64,000 bases of DNA from Torreya grandis. Taxonomy: Eukaryota; Streptophyta; Pinopsida; Cupressales; Taxaceae. The notes below the pieces were generated by a model that searched no databases, was not told the origin of the DNA, and saw nothing but the letters and a program-made list of their open reading frames with translations. Of the stretch, positions 39,161 to 50,630 are shown piece by piece (the first letter of the stretch is position 1; the number at the start of each line of letters is the position of its first letter). Location: NCBI GenBank assembly GCA_037957365.1, contig JARHVA010003261.1, positions 1-64,000 of the forward strand, given 5' to 3'. The position numbers were made by a program, and so were the translations under genes.

Positions 39161-40009
39161 CTAACCTTAGAGGCTCAAAATAGGAAAGCTAATATGCACC
39201 AAGGTTATTAAAAAAATACTTACCCCTATCAATAATAATATGGTTAAAATATGGAAGAGGAAGATTCTAATGGTAGCCTAATCCTAACAAACCTACTAAT
39301 ACATACAATCCTAACTCTACCACCAATGCAAGTGATACGGTATCCATGCACAACAGCTTGGTGAAAGGAAAAAATTACTAGCAAGGATAATTTATGGATT
39401 ATAATGAATGTAGAGCATAAGATTTTTTTACTTAAGGAGAGTTTAATCCCCTGTTATCAACCAAATATGAAGTGATTATGTAGATAATTGAAGGTGGATA
39501 GCCTCAAGAAAAGATCTTAACCAACTTCATAGTTGAGGACACTTTTGTGCTTAACCAAGGAACCTCGATTGTAGAAAACACAAGATCCAAGAGAAAGGAT
39601 TTAGGTGGTGATATTAATGTTACTAAAATATCACTTAATCCTCATACAAAATAACAATGTATGGTTGCTGGTGTGGTAGCCTCAAATAACTTTGCACATC
39701 TTCTAAACCAAAATATTGGAAGAACTATTCAATGCACTCCAATTGTTCAAGTTCTGAGCACTTAATTTCCTCCAAGAATTCAATAGAAATTAGTTATGGA
39801 TTTTTTAATAATTTTATATTTATTTAAGAGTACTAAAACATCCATTTCACTTTGGGATGTTATGCATATGCTTGGTCAGAAAGAGCTCCTACAAAAATAG
39901 TTATCTACTATCCCTACTAGTGTCCCTCCTTTAAATCAAATTCAAAGTCATGTTGTTCTTGAAATTTTCCCTAATACCATTTTTGAATCATTAACTAGAG
40001 CTTATAAAC

Positions 40010-40480
40010 CTATTCCTTTCTATCTCAATCTCATAATGGGTGACAAGATGGTCCATAACTGCATAGTTGATAGCGGAGCTTTAACTTTGGTGATGTCCAA
40101 GGTGGTATTTGATAAATTGGATTTAAAGTATTAACCTCATAGTAAATGAGTTATCCAAATATATGGTACAAATTCCAAGATATTATTACTAATAAAATAA
40201 TTGAAGGTTTTCTTGCATGATTGTCATAGTTTTCCTATCTTTCAAGACATAGTTGTTGTTGATCTTCCATCCCACTTTACAATCTACCTATCAAGGGAAT
40301 TTACAACTAGGATAGGTGGATATCTCTTAGATGAATGGTATTTATTGGAATTTAAAACAAGGTATGGGTCCAAGGTGACAATTAAGACACAGCCTCTTAA
40401 AATATTTCATATAAAACCTTACATTGATATAAGTTCTAATTTGAATTGTGTTGTTCATGAAAAAATGATTATATTATAGA
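40010..40480 (+). pseudogene. Element E aspartic protease
   Basis: Contains NCIVDSGALTLVM at about 40056-40092, with the D-S-G-A catalytic triad of retroviral-type aspartic proteases intact. Downstream is the conserved-looking LSREFTTRIGGYLLDEW (about 40285-40340). Stops occur between the two parts (near 40132 and 40150). The enzyme would cut Gag-Pol. It sits between gag and the first RNase H domain. Confidence 0.7.
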
Positions 40481-40659
40481 TGATGGAAATTATTCCAACA
40501 TTGAAGGAATTACATATTTATTTCTTGATGAATATGGTAATAAAATTTATGATCATGATCCTTATGCTCTCATGGAGTAAATTTATTTAGGATTATATTG
40601 TATACATGAAGAAGGAATACCAACACCTCTACTTGCCAAAGAATAGGGTGAAGAAGATG

Positions 40660-41065
40660 AGATGTGGAAAATATTTTTTAATGGTTTAATAAGTGAAATT
40701 GGTGAAATAGCTGGTGTTATGTTGGTGTCTCTATCTAAATAATAAAATTATGCTTCATATATATTTAATTTTATTTGTACTTGTAATGTGGTAGAGTATG
40801 AAGGTTTGATTCATGACCTTCAATGGGCAAGGAGAAAAGGAATCAAGAACTTACAAGTATATGGAGACAGTGAATTAGTTGTGCATCAAGTTATGAATGT
40901 GGTTTATTATAATAACCATTTGATCAATTAATATAAGCATGGGGCATGTGATTTGATTGAAGACTTCAATGCATTCAACATACAACCATTCCTAAGGGGG
41001 CAAAATAATCATGTTGATAGACTAGCTACCATAAGAGCTCAATTTAATACTCTAACTACCATAAA
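40660..41065 (+). pseudogene. Element E archaeal-type RNase H (upstream of RT)
   Basis: Reads WKIFFNGLISEIGEIAG, then after two stops VEYEGLIHDLQWARRKGI, VYGDSELVVHQV, and finally NNHVDRLA. This is the aRNH pattern FDGS...AEYEALI.GL...GDSELV..Q....AD.LA. Acidic catalytic residues are visible at E (VEYE), D (YGDS) and D (VDRLA), while the first is changed to N (FFNG). Its place before RT, rather than between RNase H and integrase, matches a widespread plant Tat clade as I recall it. Confidence 0.75.
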
Positions 41066-41344
41066 GGAAGAGGGGAAGCAATGTCACATTAAGATCATTA
41101 TCAGACCTTATTTAAAAAATAATGAAGTGTCTTGGTAAGTTTTTTATAATGACAAACATATTGCATGCTTCTTGCAAAATGAATCCAAATTTTCTTCAAA
41201 GAATCAAAAGAGGCTCCAAGAACAATTGGGTGATTAGATTGTCAAGCTAAGAATAGATAAGATAGCTAAGGGTATGGTGACCTTAGAAATTAAATTCAAT
41301 GAAAATTATTAGAAGAAGTAAAAGTGATTATGTCTACAAAATAG

Positions 41345-42215
41345 GAGAACTATGAAATAATATTGGTCTTCAAAGATAAACTCCTTAAACTAGGCAAGGT
41401 ATATTCTACATTAGAAAAAAAAGAATTCATTGATTTTTGTAGATATTTTCATGACATATTTGCTTGGGAGTATAAGGAATTGAAAGGATTTGATTCTATC
41501 CTAGCACACAACACTATGGAGTTAGAACCTAGAGTTAAATCAGTTAGATAGAAATAAAGACCCATTAATCCCAAGGTTGAGCAAATCATGAGTTTAGAGC
41601 TCACTAAACTCCTCGAATCTAAAATAATCTTTCCTATCAAGCATTCAACATGAGTATATAATCTTATACCTATTATAAATGAGAATGGGGAGATAAAATT
41701 TTTTGTAGACTTCAAGGATCTTAATAGGGTGTCATTCAAATATTACTATAATTTACCATCAATGGAGTAGATTTTGTAGATTGTTTCAAGTTCTCAAAAT
41801 TTTTATCTTCTTGGTGGATACTCAAGTTATAATTATATTAGAGTCAATGAAGATGATCAGTTTAAGATAACATTTACCACTAAATGGGAGAATTTTTCTT
41901 ATAGGAAGATGTCATTTGTTTTGTCAAATGCTGGTACTACCTTTCAAAGAGCAATAGACATGACCTTCAAAGGTTTGATTAATGAGATGTTGTTAGTTTA
42001 TATAAATGATATAATAGTGTTTTATAAAGATGATAATGAAAATATACAACACTTGAGACAAGTGTTTGAAATATGCAGGCAGTATGGAGTATCAATTAAT
42101 CCAAAAAAATGTATCTTTGTTATCCATGAAGGTAAGCTCTTGGGACATATTATTTCCAAAGATGGTTTGGATATTGATCCTAAAAGGATAGATGAAATTT
42201 TAGGCCTATCATTAT
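41345..42215 (+). pseudogene. Element E reverse transcriptase
   Basis: The connecting segment EQLGD.IVKLRIDKIAKG (about 41222-41275) leads to FHDIFAWEYKELKGFD and then RT motifs: KFFVDFKDLNRVS, LLGGYSSYNYI, FSYRKMSFVLSNAGTTFQRA, VYINDIIVFYKDD, NPKKCIFVIHEGKLLGHII. Two of three catalytic aspartates are gone: LDGYS has become LGGYS, and Y-x-D-D has become Y-I-N-D (about 41997-42012). The enzyme would copy the RNA to cDNA but is inactive here. Confidence 0.85.
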
Positions 42216-42289
42216 CCTTACATAATAAATGTCTTCAAATTTTCTTAGTCAATATATATTTTTTTAAGGAGGTTCATACCTAGTTTTGC

Positions 42290-42780
42290 ATCTTTGGTGA
42301 AACCTATCACAACTATGCTTAGTAAGAACCAAGTCTTTTCTTCGACTAAAGAAGGTAAGAATGGTTTTGAAGCCATTAAGAAATCAATTGCACAAGTTCA
42401 TACTCTTGTGAATCTTTTATTTTCTAAAGACTTCATGTTGTATTCATTTTATAACCTTGATAATATCTTAGCCATGTTAATGCAAAAGAATGATGAGGGT
42501 GTGGAATAACCTATTACATTCTTTAGTCAAGGTTTAGAAGATTATAAAGTTAATTACACCTTTGTGGAGAAACAATTCATTTTTATTTTAATGAGATTAA
42601 ATAAGTTTAGGCATATGGTTTCAAATAATAAAATTCATGTTATGGTTTCTCATCCTAGTACCAAGGAGTTTCTTTTGAGCAAAGACCTTAGTGAGAAGAG
42701 AGTAGGGTGGATCACTAAAGTGATGGAATATGATGTTGATATCAAAGTAAAAAAATTGGTGAGAGGCAAATGACTTTATA
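42290..42780 (+). pseudogene. Element E native RNase H
   Basis: Reads KPITTMLSKNQVF, GFEAIKKSIAQ, DFMLYSFYNLDNILAMLMQK, then after a stop PITFFSQGLEDYKVNY, EKQFIFILMRLNKFRHMV and VGWITKVMEYDVDIKVKKLV. The order and spacing are those of the gypsy RNase H after RT. The first catalytic Asp of the usual D-A-S is not present (YSFYNLD), consistent with the native domain of dual-RNase H elements acting only structurally (established for the Tat group in general; inference here). Confidence 0.75.
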
Positions 42781-42829
42781 AACACTTAGCTTTAGATTTT
42801 CATGAGTCAAAAGAATAGGTTCTAGTTAA

Positions 42830-44111
42830 TCATGATTGCTCCTAACCAGTTTATTCCTTACATATATAAAGTTAGCCACAAGATGTGATCAAATTTATTC
42901 AAAATGGTGAGTATCCTAATAATATGAGTAGATCACAAAGGTGATATTTCACATTAAAATATACTCCATTTTATCTTGTGGATGGTGTGATTTTTAAGAG
43001 GGACATCAATGGTGTTCTATTGAGATGCATTGATAATGATCAATTTGGGGTGTTCCTCAAGAAGTTTCATGATGGGATAAAAGAGGTCATTTCTCTCCAA
43101 GAACCACAGTTGCCAAGATCATGAGGGTAGACTATTATTGGCCCAGTCTTTTCAAAGACTACCATGCTTGGGTGAGGTTTGTATAATGTGATTTATTTGT
43201 AATAAAATACCAACTTGTAACTCTTTCTTTGAAGCCTATCTAGGTTAATCAAACTTTCATGTAATGGGGTCTTGATTTCATTGGTATGATAAATCCCCCA
43301 TCAAGTGTTGGTCATAAATGGATACTCATAGCAACTAAATATTTTAAAAGATGGGTTAAGGTATTAGTATTGGAGGAAGCTAATAAGAATGATATCTTGG
43401 ATTTATATGATAGAATCATAACAAGTTTTGACACTCCTACTATAATCTCTGATAATGTTTTTGCTTTTATGAGAGATAAGACAACTAATTGGGCAAATAG
43501 TAATGGAATATTTTGAGCACTTCATCCAACTATTATCCTCAAGGTAATGTGTTGGCTGAATCAACTAATAAGAACTAATCAAAAACATCAAGAGAACCTT
43601 GGAACATAATCATAGGGATTGGCACACAAAATTGAAGATAAACTTGTGGGTTGATAGGATAACTCCCAAGAGGTCAATAGGGAATTCTCCTTTTGTGATT
43701 ATCTATGGAAGAAAGGTCATGTTGTCTATTTCTCAATAGCTTCCTACCTTAGAATGTTCACATCAATTAGAGTTATTGGAAAACACTCCAATGGAGGTGA
43801 GATTTATAGAATTAATGGAATTATAGGAAACTAGAGAGAAAGCTCATCAATCTATGGAGCATCACCAAGTACTAAAAAGGAGTTTTTTTGAAAAGAAATA
43901 AACTCCAAAATAATTTCATGAAGGTAACATAGTATTAAAATGGGATGAAGATATATCAAAAATAGGGAGACATATAAAATTTGACACCTTATAAAGTGGA
44001 CCATATGTCATCCTTAAGTGAAAGTAAAGCAACTATTTCTTGTTATCATGGATGAATGGAGAAGAATTGCCTATCCCTATAAATGGGATAAATTTTAAAC
44101 CTTCCTATTGA
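42830..44111 (+). pseudogene. Element E integrase
   Basis: The DDE core can be followed: WGLDFIGMI (first Asp, about 43265), IISDNVFAFM (second Asp, about 43443), and YYPQGNVLAESTNKN (Glu, about 43530). The end reads GPYVILK and later GEELPIPINGINFKPSY before a stop near 44109. Many stops and shifts lie between, so it is inactive. No chromodomain follows. Confidence 0.78.
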
Positions 44112-44374
44112 ATGGTAAAGTTTAGTTTTTGTAAATAGTAGATTAGGTGTGTGTTTTGTTTTTTTTATGTGTGTTGTGTTCCCTAATGTTCCAATTAAAC
44201 ATATGTTTGTTTTTGCTTTGTATCTTATTCTTGTTGTTTTTTGTTGTTGTGTGTTGTCAAAGGCATTTATGTGTCAAAATTGTTGTACATGTGACTCCAT
44301 ATCCCAATGAATAGGTTTAAGAAAATGGTCATGGCATAGAGAGCATGCCACCCTTGGGAAATCACCAAGAAAGT
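44112..44374 (+). other. Element E 3' untranslated part
   Basis: T/G-rich sequence between the integrase end and the right LTR. The bases just before the LTR, ATCACCAAGAAAGT, are a modest purine-rich tract. Confidence 0.5.
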
Positions 44375-45941
44375 TGTACATTTTTACCACAAGTTAAAAT
44401 AGATCATATCCCCTATAGTTAAAATCTTAAATAGGGGCTAATTATAATGTCATAGGGTATGTTGTATTTCATTTGATGTCATTTCATATGACATTATAGT
44501 TTTGGTCATTGTCTAGTTTAGTTTTTGTGTCATTTGATATCTTGGAGTCATTTTAGAGTAATATATGAAAGTGGTAAATTTTCATAGTGTTCAAGTAGTT
44601 AGAGCATGGAATAGGTTTGCACAAGCCTTATAAGTTCAATAGAGCCTTCACAAGATCAAAATGTGGTTGATAGAGTAAGTCCAAAATCATGTTAGGTTTT
44701 TTGGCTAAGTGTTAGGGAGTCATCAAAAATGTTCTCTAAATCAAAATCCCAAAGAGCATATTATTTCAGACAAAGTGTCTAATAAAAATAGTTCGATGCA
44801 AAATTTTTGAAGGTTTGTTTCTTTTAGACATTTTGTCTATAGTAAAAGAGCCAATTCTAATTTCTTTCAAACAAATTATCTGATACAAAAAGCTAAGGAC
44901 ACATTCTTTTGGGAAATTTATCTAGAACATAAGTCTCGACAAAGGTAGAATTCTTTTGGATAAAGTGTCTAAGAAAAATAATCTAAAACAAATGCCCACT
45001 AAAAAGTTCCCAAAGTGTTATTTATTTTAGGAAAATTATCCAAGCAATTTTTCTAATGATAGAATTCTCTCAGACAAATTATCTAATACAAAAGGCTAAG
45101 GACATATTATTTTAGACAAAATGTTTGAAACATAAATCCTGACAACCCATATTGTTGTGGGAAAATTGGCTGATGAAAAAATTATAAATCCATAATTCTT
45201 GTGGAGAAATTGTCTTGAAGACAAAGAGCTCGAGGAAATTACCTACAACAAAAGATCTAATAGAATTGAATTGTTTTAAGAAAGTTGATCTAGTAAAGTA
45301 TGACATTCATGCAAACATAGAAAATGAGCCCAAGAAATAAATCATTGGTGTTCAAAAATTTATGGTCACATAGATGTCAAATATGATCGCATGGATGTCA
45401 AATGATGGGAGTTTAGACATCAAATTTTAGCCACAACAAATAGCCATTTAAGTTCAAATAGAGCCAAATCCAATGATCAACATTCCATCATACACCAAGA
45501 TTAATGGAGTGGATGATTTGATAGTATCAATGGGTCCCAAAGATCTATGATACACATTTGATAATGCAAAATTAGATTGATAGTGTGAATAGAGTCAAAA
45601 TGTCAATGAATCTTGGGATCAAATCATGTTCAAGTAACTGGATCATGATCTATGACTTATGTTCAATTGTACATCTAGATCCAATGGTGAAAATGGGTCA
45701 ATAAGTTAGAGTATCCCAAAAAAAATGCAATGCTACCAAATGTCATAATCTCGAGACTCAAATCAATAATTAATGGCTAATGTTGAAGGTCAAAGTAAAG
45801 AGACTCTAGGTGAGGTCGACTGGGCAGATTTAACTAGACTCTAGATAAACAAGATGGGATACATGTTCAAGTAAAGATAGAGATAATTATAAAATATAGT
45901 GATAAATGTGGAAAGTAATTCCATATAGGTATCCATGAAAG
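44375..45941 (+). repeat. Element E 3' LTR, first part
   Basis: Parallel to 35324-36950. It ends at the insertion point of element F. It contains its own copy of the decayed palindrome array (about 44757-45215). Confidence 0.85.
45937..45941. repeat. Target-site duplication of element F, left copy
   Basis: GAAAG immediately before TGTAGACACC, repeated exactly at 63188-63192. The duplicated bases belong to the LTR of element E. Confidence 0.92.
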
Positions 45942-46256
45942 TGTAGACACCAAAATAGTGTCAACCCCCCTTAGTCCCTTTCCAACTTCAACATGCCTAA
46001 CCTATGTTTAATTAATTTAAAATACTCATTTTAAATTATTAATTCCCCCTAGACACCTCACCTTGGATTCCTATCTCTTAGGCCATTTATCACCCTATGA
46101 CTAATCATAATTACCTAAGACCTATTTCAACTCCCCTACTAATCCTCACACCTATTAAACCTGCCATTTAGACCATTTAACAATGACAATTAACCTTGGC
46201 AGATGGAAGAATGGGCAAAAGGCTAAAAATAGCCCTTTTTCCATTCTTTAGCCATC

Positions 46257-46301
46257 GACGTCGATCAATAGTCGATCGACGCTGGTGGTATCACCGACGT
46301 C
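46257..46301. promoter_or_regulatory. GACGTC-type palindrome cluster in element F LTR
   Basis: GACGTC at 46257, GACGCT at 46278 and GACGTC at 46296, i.e. starts spaced 21 and 18 bp. Flanks give CGACGTCG and CGACGTCAG, similar to C-box/TGACGTCA sites bound by plant bZIP factors. A binding role is inference. The equivalent sites in the other LTR (62147 onward) are partly mutated at CpG. Confidence 0.45.
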
Positions 46302-46965
46302 AGTTTCTTTAAAACTAAATTCCAACCTCTGTTACACCCCCCGTGAATGTGAATTATCTTGCTCCAGGATCTGAATTCTCTTGATCCTCAACTCTTTGTA
46401 GGCATCAACATCCTAAAATCACTCTCCAGGCTAAGAAACTCTGCATCAGTCACTCTGCACCTGATTGAAACACTGCATGAGGTCTTCAGCATCAGCCATA
46501 ATGGAAATAGGTCTTTTGCACATCTGGTTCCCCACCGAGAGCTATGTATTCTTCTGGTTTTATATTTTAGTATTTCTAAAAATGCATTGGTAATTAGTCC
46601 ATTGGCTATTTCTTGAGTACTATTGATAGATAACCCAACCTTCTTCTCGGAAAGGCTGAAAAGCCTTCCCCTCATCCTTATTTTCCTTCCACCCCTGTCC
46701 TCTACCTGGCCCCTTTTTTAGACCATATTCACTATCCTACAAATCTTGCACAAACCATTAATCTCCCACAGACATCCCACACCATTCTGTTGACCATAGA
46801 CAGACTTGAAACTCATCCAAAGCCCATTGCCCCCACCAACAAAAACATTAAGGCCCATTGCCCCTACTGACGTCAGCAGCCTAATCGACGTTGGCAATCT
46901 TTAATAGTTGACACCGGCAAAACTACCGTCATCTGTGACTGTGGAAGACTAATTATAGGAGTCAG

Positions 46966-47152
46966 GTACGCATTATCTATTTCTCTTTCTTTAAGTCTTT
47001 CATTATTTCTTTCCATTACGACATTCTTTTTATCAACTAGTGGACTGTCATCCCTCTAGGAAGTCTTTGCACTTCTGGGACCAAGTTTTGCTTGGCAGTC
47101 CACCATATATCTATCTAACATTTTCCTTTGTTTAAGCCTTTTTTATCTACAG
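46966..47152 (+). other. Intron-like segment in element F 5' LTR
   Basis: CAG|GTACGC at the left and TTTTTATCTACAG|GTGTC at the right enclose 187 bp with a CTAAC branch-like word at 47115-47119, 33 bp before the 3' end. These fit plant intron consensus. Inside lies an inverted repeat, GTGGACTGTCA (47040-47050) with TGGCAGTCCAC (47093-47103). The other LTR keeps both splice-like borders at the same distance (62856-63042). Splicing is unproven. Confidence 0.4.
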
Positions 47153-47300
47153 GTGTCATCCTCCACAGCCAAAGAGGAGCTCCTTCAATCATCTAGATAC
47201 AATGCGCAAACTTCATCCAGGTATCATCTAACCCCTAACCATTACTTTAGTTTCTTATTCCTTCTGAATGTGAAAAAGCGAAAAATAGTTAGAAACATTC

Positions 47301-47318
47301 TGGCACGCCCGGTGGGAC
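47301..47318 (+). other. Element F primer-binding site
   Basis: TGGCACGCCCGGTGGGAC, three bases after the LTR end. It begins TGG, as needed to pair with the CCA end of a tRNA. I could not assign the tRNA. Element E has a 15/18 match at the same place. Confidence 0.78.
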
Positions 47319-48409
47319 CCTGGAGGTCTCCTTGGGTTCATCCTTATTTCTTCTAAAAGGCAAATTATTCATATAGGTGCATTAGATCTCTTCTTGCATC
47401 TTTTCCTTCTATCTCTTTATTTTGAAACAAAATCATAAGCACAAGTTAAAAAGAACATCTTCTTTTCCTTCTTGCCATTTCTTACCTGCATATTAGAGTA
47501 GTGAAAATTCATATTCTTAACCTTTTCCCCACTTGTCTACATCTAAACAAACATTTCAATTTGGGTTAAAAATATATTGCATCTCATTCCTGCTTGAATG
47601 CATTTTTAGCTCATCTAGTAATTAAAAATGCATTATGAATAAATCATAGTACACATATGTTCATGAGTAGATCACTTTCACAACTAAACATCTAATCATA
47701 CCTGAGACAAGGTTCGACTAGGATTTCATCACCTAGCAGATACCTTACCCTTCCTGGTAATCCTACTTGGACTTCACTACCAAGGGGAGAACCCACTCTG
47801 TTCTCTGGCAGAGTATAAACTCTAGGGGAAGTATATACTGGCTAAGCGACCCAGCTTGTCTCTAGGCTCGTGAAGTGAGGGGAGCAAGCTCCTAACACCA
47901 GGACACATACGAAACCTAATACAGATTTTGAGCACCAAAACTAACTTGAAACCAACCTTAGACTACCTCTTTTAGGACCCATTCTAAAAGCCCAAATTTC
48001 CAAACACACTCTTCTAAGGCATAAGCCAACATGACTCTAAAACTTATTCTTAGGAATTTAACATTTAGGGTTTTCCTGCCTTCATCTACTTTTCTATTTT
48101 TATCTAGTTTTTTGAGCTGGTAAGGACGTATTATTCTGAGCTCCAAAAACAACTCAGAACTTTCTTCTTTCTTCCAAAAACTTTCAGTTTTTTGGGTTTC
48201 TGGAAATACAAAGTAACTGACATCAATTTTTCCAATGACGTCAGCAACTTTCTTCACCAACATCAATTTTTCTACTGATGTCAGTCACTGTCAAAAATTT
48301 TCTTCTCAAACAACAAGCTTAAAACCCGACCTTTTTGCTGTCAAAAACAAATTCTAGTTTTTTGAGGTTGAAACATACAGTTTTAGAACCAGAATCTATT
48401 TTTCCTTGG
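47319..48409 (+). other. Element F leader (5' untranslated region)
   Basis: About 1.1 kb between primer site and gag start without a sustained frame. It contains four GACATC/GACGTC/AACATC/GATGTC words at 48219, 48237, 48259 and 48277. Confidence 0.6.
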
Positions 48410-50378
48410 ATGGCTTTGACACGTAGTCAAACCAAAACTCTTGTTGACCACGCAAGGAAACAACCACTCCCACCTTCACCTTTTATATCAAGTCCCCAAA
48501 TGGAGTATAATTCAGAAACTAAATGAACTCCTATCCAACCAACCCCAACTCAACCCCCTATTGTTCCCAAAGGGGACCAAGACTTTGAAAGGTTCCTTGA
48601 CCTTAATGTCAAGGTCCTTCAGCACTATCTCGCAAGAAGTCAAATACGAGACTCTTCAGGCAACCCAGTTTATGGGATGCCAACTTCCTTAGTTGAGATG
48701 GCAATCATATCAACAACCTCCGTAATTCAACCCATAGACACCCAGGCCATTGCCTCAACTAACAACCTGACCATGACCAATCTTCAAAGTGTGGCCTCTC
48801 CTTCTATTTCTAGACCTACCTCCATTGCTGTTTTGGTACCCCCTTAACCACAAACCATTCAACAAAGTTATAAACCATTCCAAAACCTAATTGTCTCCAT
48901 CCCACCTACTCTTGCACCCATCAACACAAGGGTGGCTACTCATCCTTTGGCTAGTGTTGCCACCATCCAACCACTTCTGGTGACATCAAGTCAAGTTGTG
49001 CCTTCTAGCTTCATGACACAACCACCCTTGGCTTCAACATCAGTCCCTATGACTAGTTACCAATATGTTGCACCTATACAAGCATAACCAACTACATCAT
49101 ATGCCCATCCTAACACCTTCTAAATTCCTTACAACCTAGGGGGCGCCCCACCTGTAAATCCATCAATCGATCTAATCAAGATGTCTAATCTTGAGACATC
49201 CGTTTCAAGCTCAAGAAATGTTCTCTCATATGAACAAATCTATAATGAACCTATTCATCCTTCAGTCCCAATTTGACCATATCTTAGTCAGTGGGAACTT
49301 CCCAAGTTTACTCGCTTTCAGAGTAAGGAGGACCCACAACAACATCTATGAGAATTTAGACATGTTTGTTATCTTATAGCACATGATGATACATTATTGC
49401 TACGCACATTTCCCATGTCACTTTTTGGTGCTGCCCTCGATTGGTATAGTTCTATTACCAGTCACTCTCTTTTCACATTCACTCAACTAGCTCAACTTTT
49501 CCTTGACCATTTTTTGATCAACATCACCAAAAAGGTCTCCATCATGAACCTATACTCTATCAGATAATTTCAATGATGAATCAATAGCTGATTTTGTTGC
49601 TCGTTGGAGAGGCTTAATCAACCAAATCTCCTTTTATTTACCTCAACTTGAGCTCATTGAGCTCTTTTCACAAGCATGTGCCAAACACATTTCATCTACT
49701 TTGTGGGTCCAAACATTCCGCACATTTGATGAAGCTTTCACCATGGCTAGGAAACTTAAACTCTGTGTTGTCGAAGAAAATAAAGTCAAATTGTGAAGTA
49801 AAAACCCCAACGCAAAGTCAAATGACCCTTCCTCCAAATCTTATTCCTCCAATTCCAAATCTAAGGGATCATCAAATGCTGTGGTACTTAGATCATCATC
49901 ATCGACCACAACTAACCAATCTGAACCTTCCACATCTCAAAGCATTACAAAAAAATTCCAACAACGATACATACAACATCAATATACTCCAATAGGAGAA
50001 TCATACACGTCTGTATTGGATAAACTTGTCAAACAAGGAGTCCTCAACCTCCCCCAAATTTGACCACCACCTCAATTTGATCCCTCACATGCCATCCTTG
50101 CATGGTATAGGGAGAATGACTTCTGTAATTATCACCGTGTCAAAGGCCATGACACAGACAATTGTAAAACCCTCAAGAATATCATTTAGGACATGTTAGA
50201 TAAAGGTGATCTTTTCTTGGATAACCCAAATGCACCACCTAACCAAAACATAGACATCTTTAGACAACCTTTCCCTAGCCATCCCCCTAGTCAAAATAAT
50301 GTGTAGACCATGGCTGATGACTCCCAAGAGCATGATATATACATGATCAACATGGTCTCTCCTTTCATGCCTAACCAA
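48410..50378 (+). pseudogene. Element F gag, N-terminal and core part
   Basis: ATG at 48410 starts MALTRSQTK. A Pro/Thr/Ser-rich N-terminal region follows, then the Gag core PKFTRFQSKEDPQQHLREF (from 49301) and LLLRTFPMSLFGAALDWYSS. A frame change near 49562 moves to DESIADFVARWRGLINQ and EAFTMARKLKL. The first zinc knuckle, CNYHRVKGHDTDNC, is at 50124-50166. It has the Cx2Hx4Hx4C pattern typical of Tat/Ogre Gag, with His as the second ligand. In-frame stops (for example near 48846, 49087, 49123, 50188, 50306) are all one C-to-T change from Gln codons. It packages RNA in an active element. Confidence 0.82.
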
Positions 50379-50630
50379 CCTATTTGTCCATCATAGGTGG
50401 AAGAGCCTTCTTCTCCTATTTGTCCATCACATGTAGAAGAGTCTTCTTCTCCTATTTTTCCATCATAGGTAGAAGAGCCTTCTTCTCCTATTCCTCCTTC
50501 ACAAGTGGAAGATCCTTCTTCTCCTATTTTTCCATCACAGGTAGAAGAGTCTTCTTCTCCTATTTGTCCATCATAGGTAGAAGAGCCTTCTTCTCCTATT
50601 CCTCCTCCACAAGTGGAATAACCTTCTACT
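50379..50630 (+). repeat. Seven 36 bp tandem repeats (12-residue Gag repeats)
   Basis: Units start at 50379, 50415, 50451, 50487, 50523, 50559 and 50595. Each encodes P-I-x-P-S-Q-V-E-E-P-S-S or a close variant. The Gln codon is CAG or CAA in units 4, 5 and 7, CAT in unit 2, and the stop TAG in units 1, 3 and 6. Units 2-3-4 resemble units 5-6-7, so the array has a 108 bp higher-order period. Confidence 0.92.

Larger units (their letters stand above)
45942..47297 (+). repeat. Element F 5' LTR (1,356 bp)
   Basis: TGTAGACACC...AGAAACA. Parallel over its full length to 61830-63187. It contains GACGTC-type palindromes (46257-46301 and 46869-46892) and an intron-like segment at 46966-47152. Confidence 0.92.

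Noticed and set aside
46359..46616. Open frame shared by both LTRs of element F (also 62237-62506)
   Set aside because: It is present twice only because it lies in the LTRs, matches nothing known, and is weakly different in sequence, as expected for non-coding LTR.
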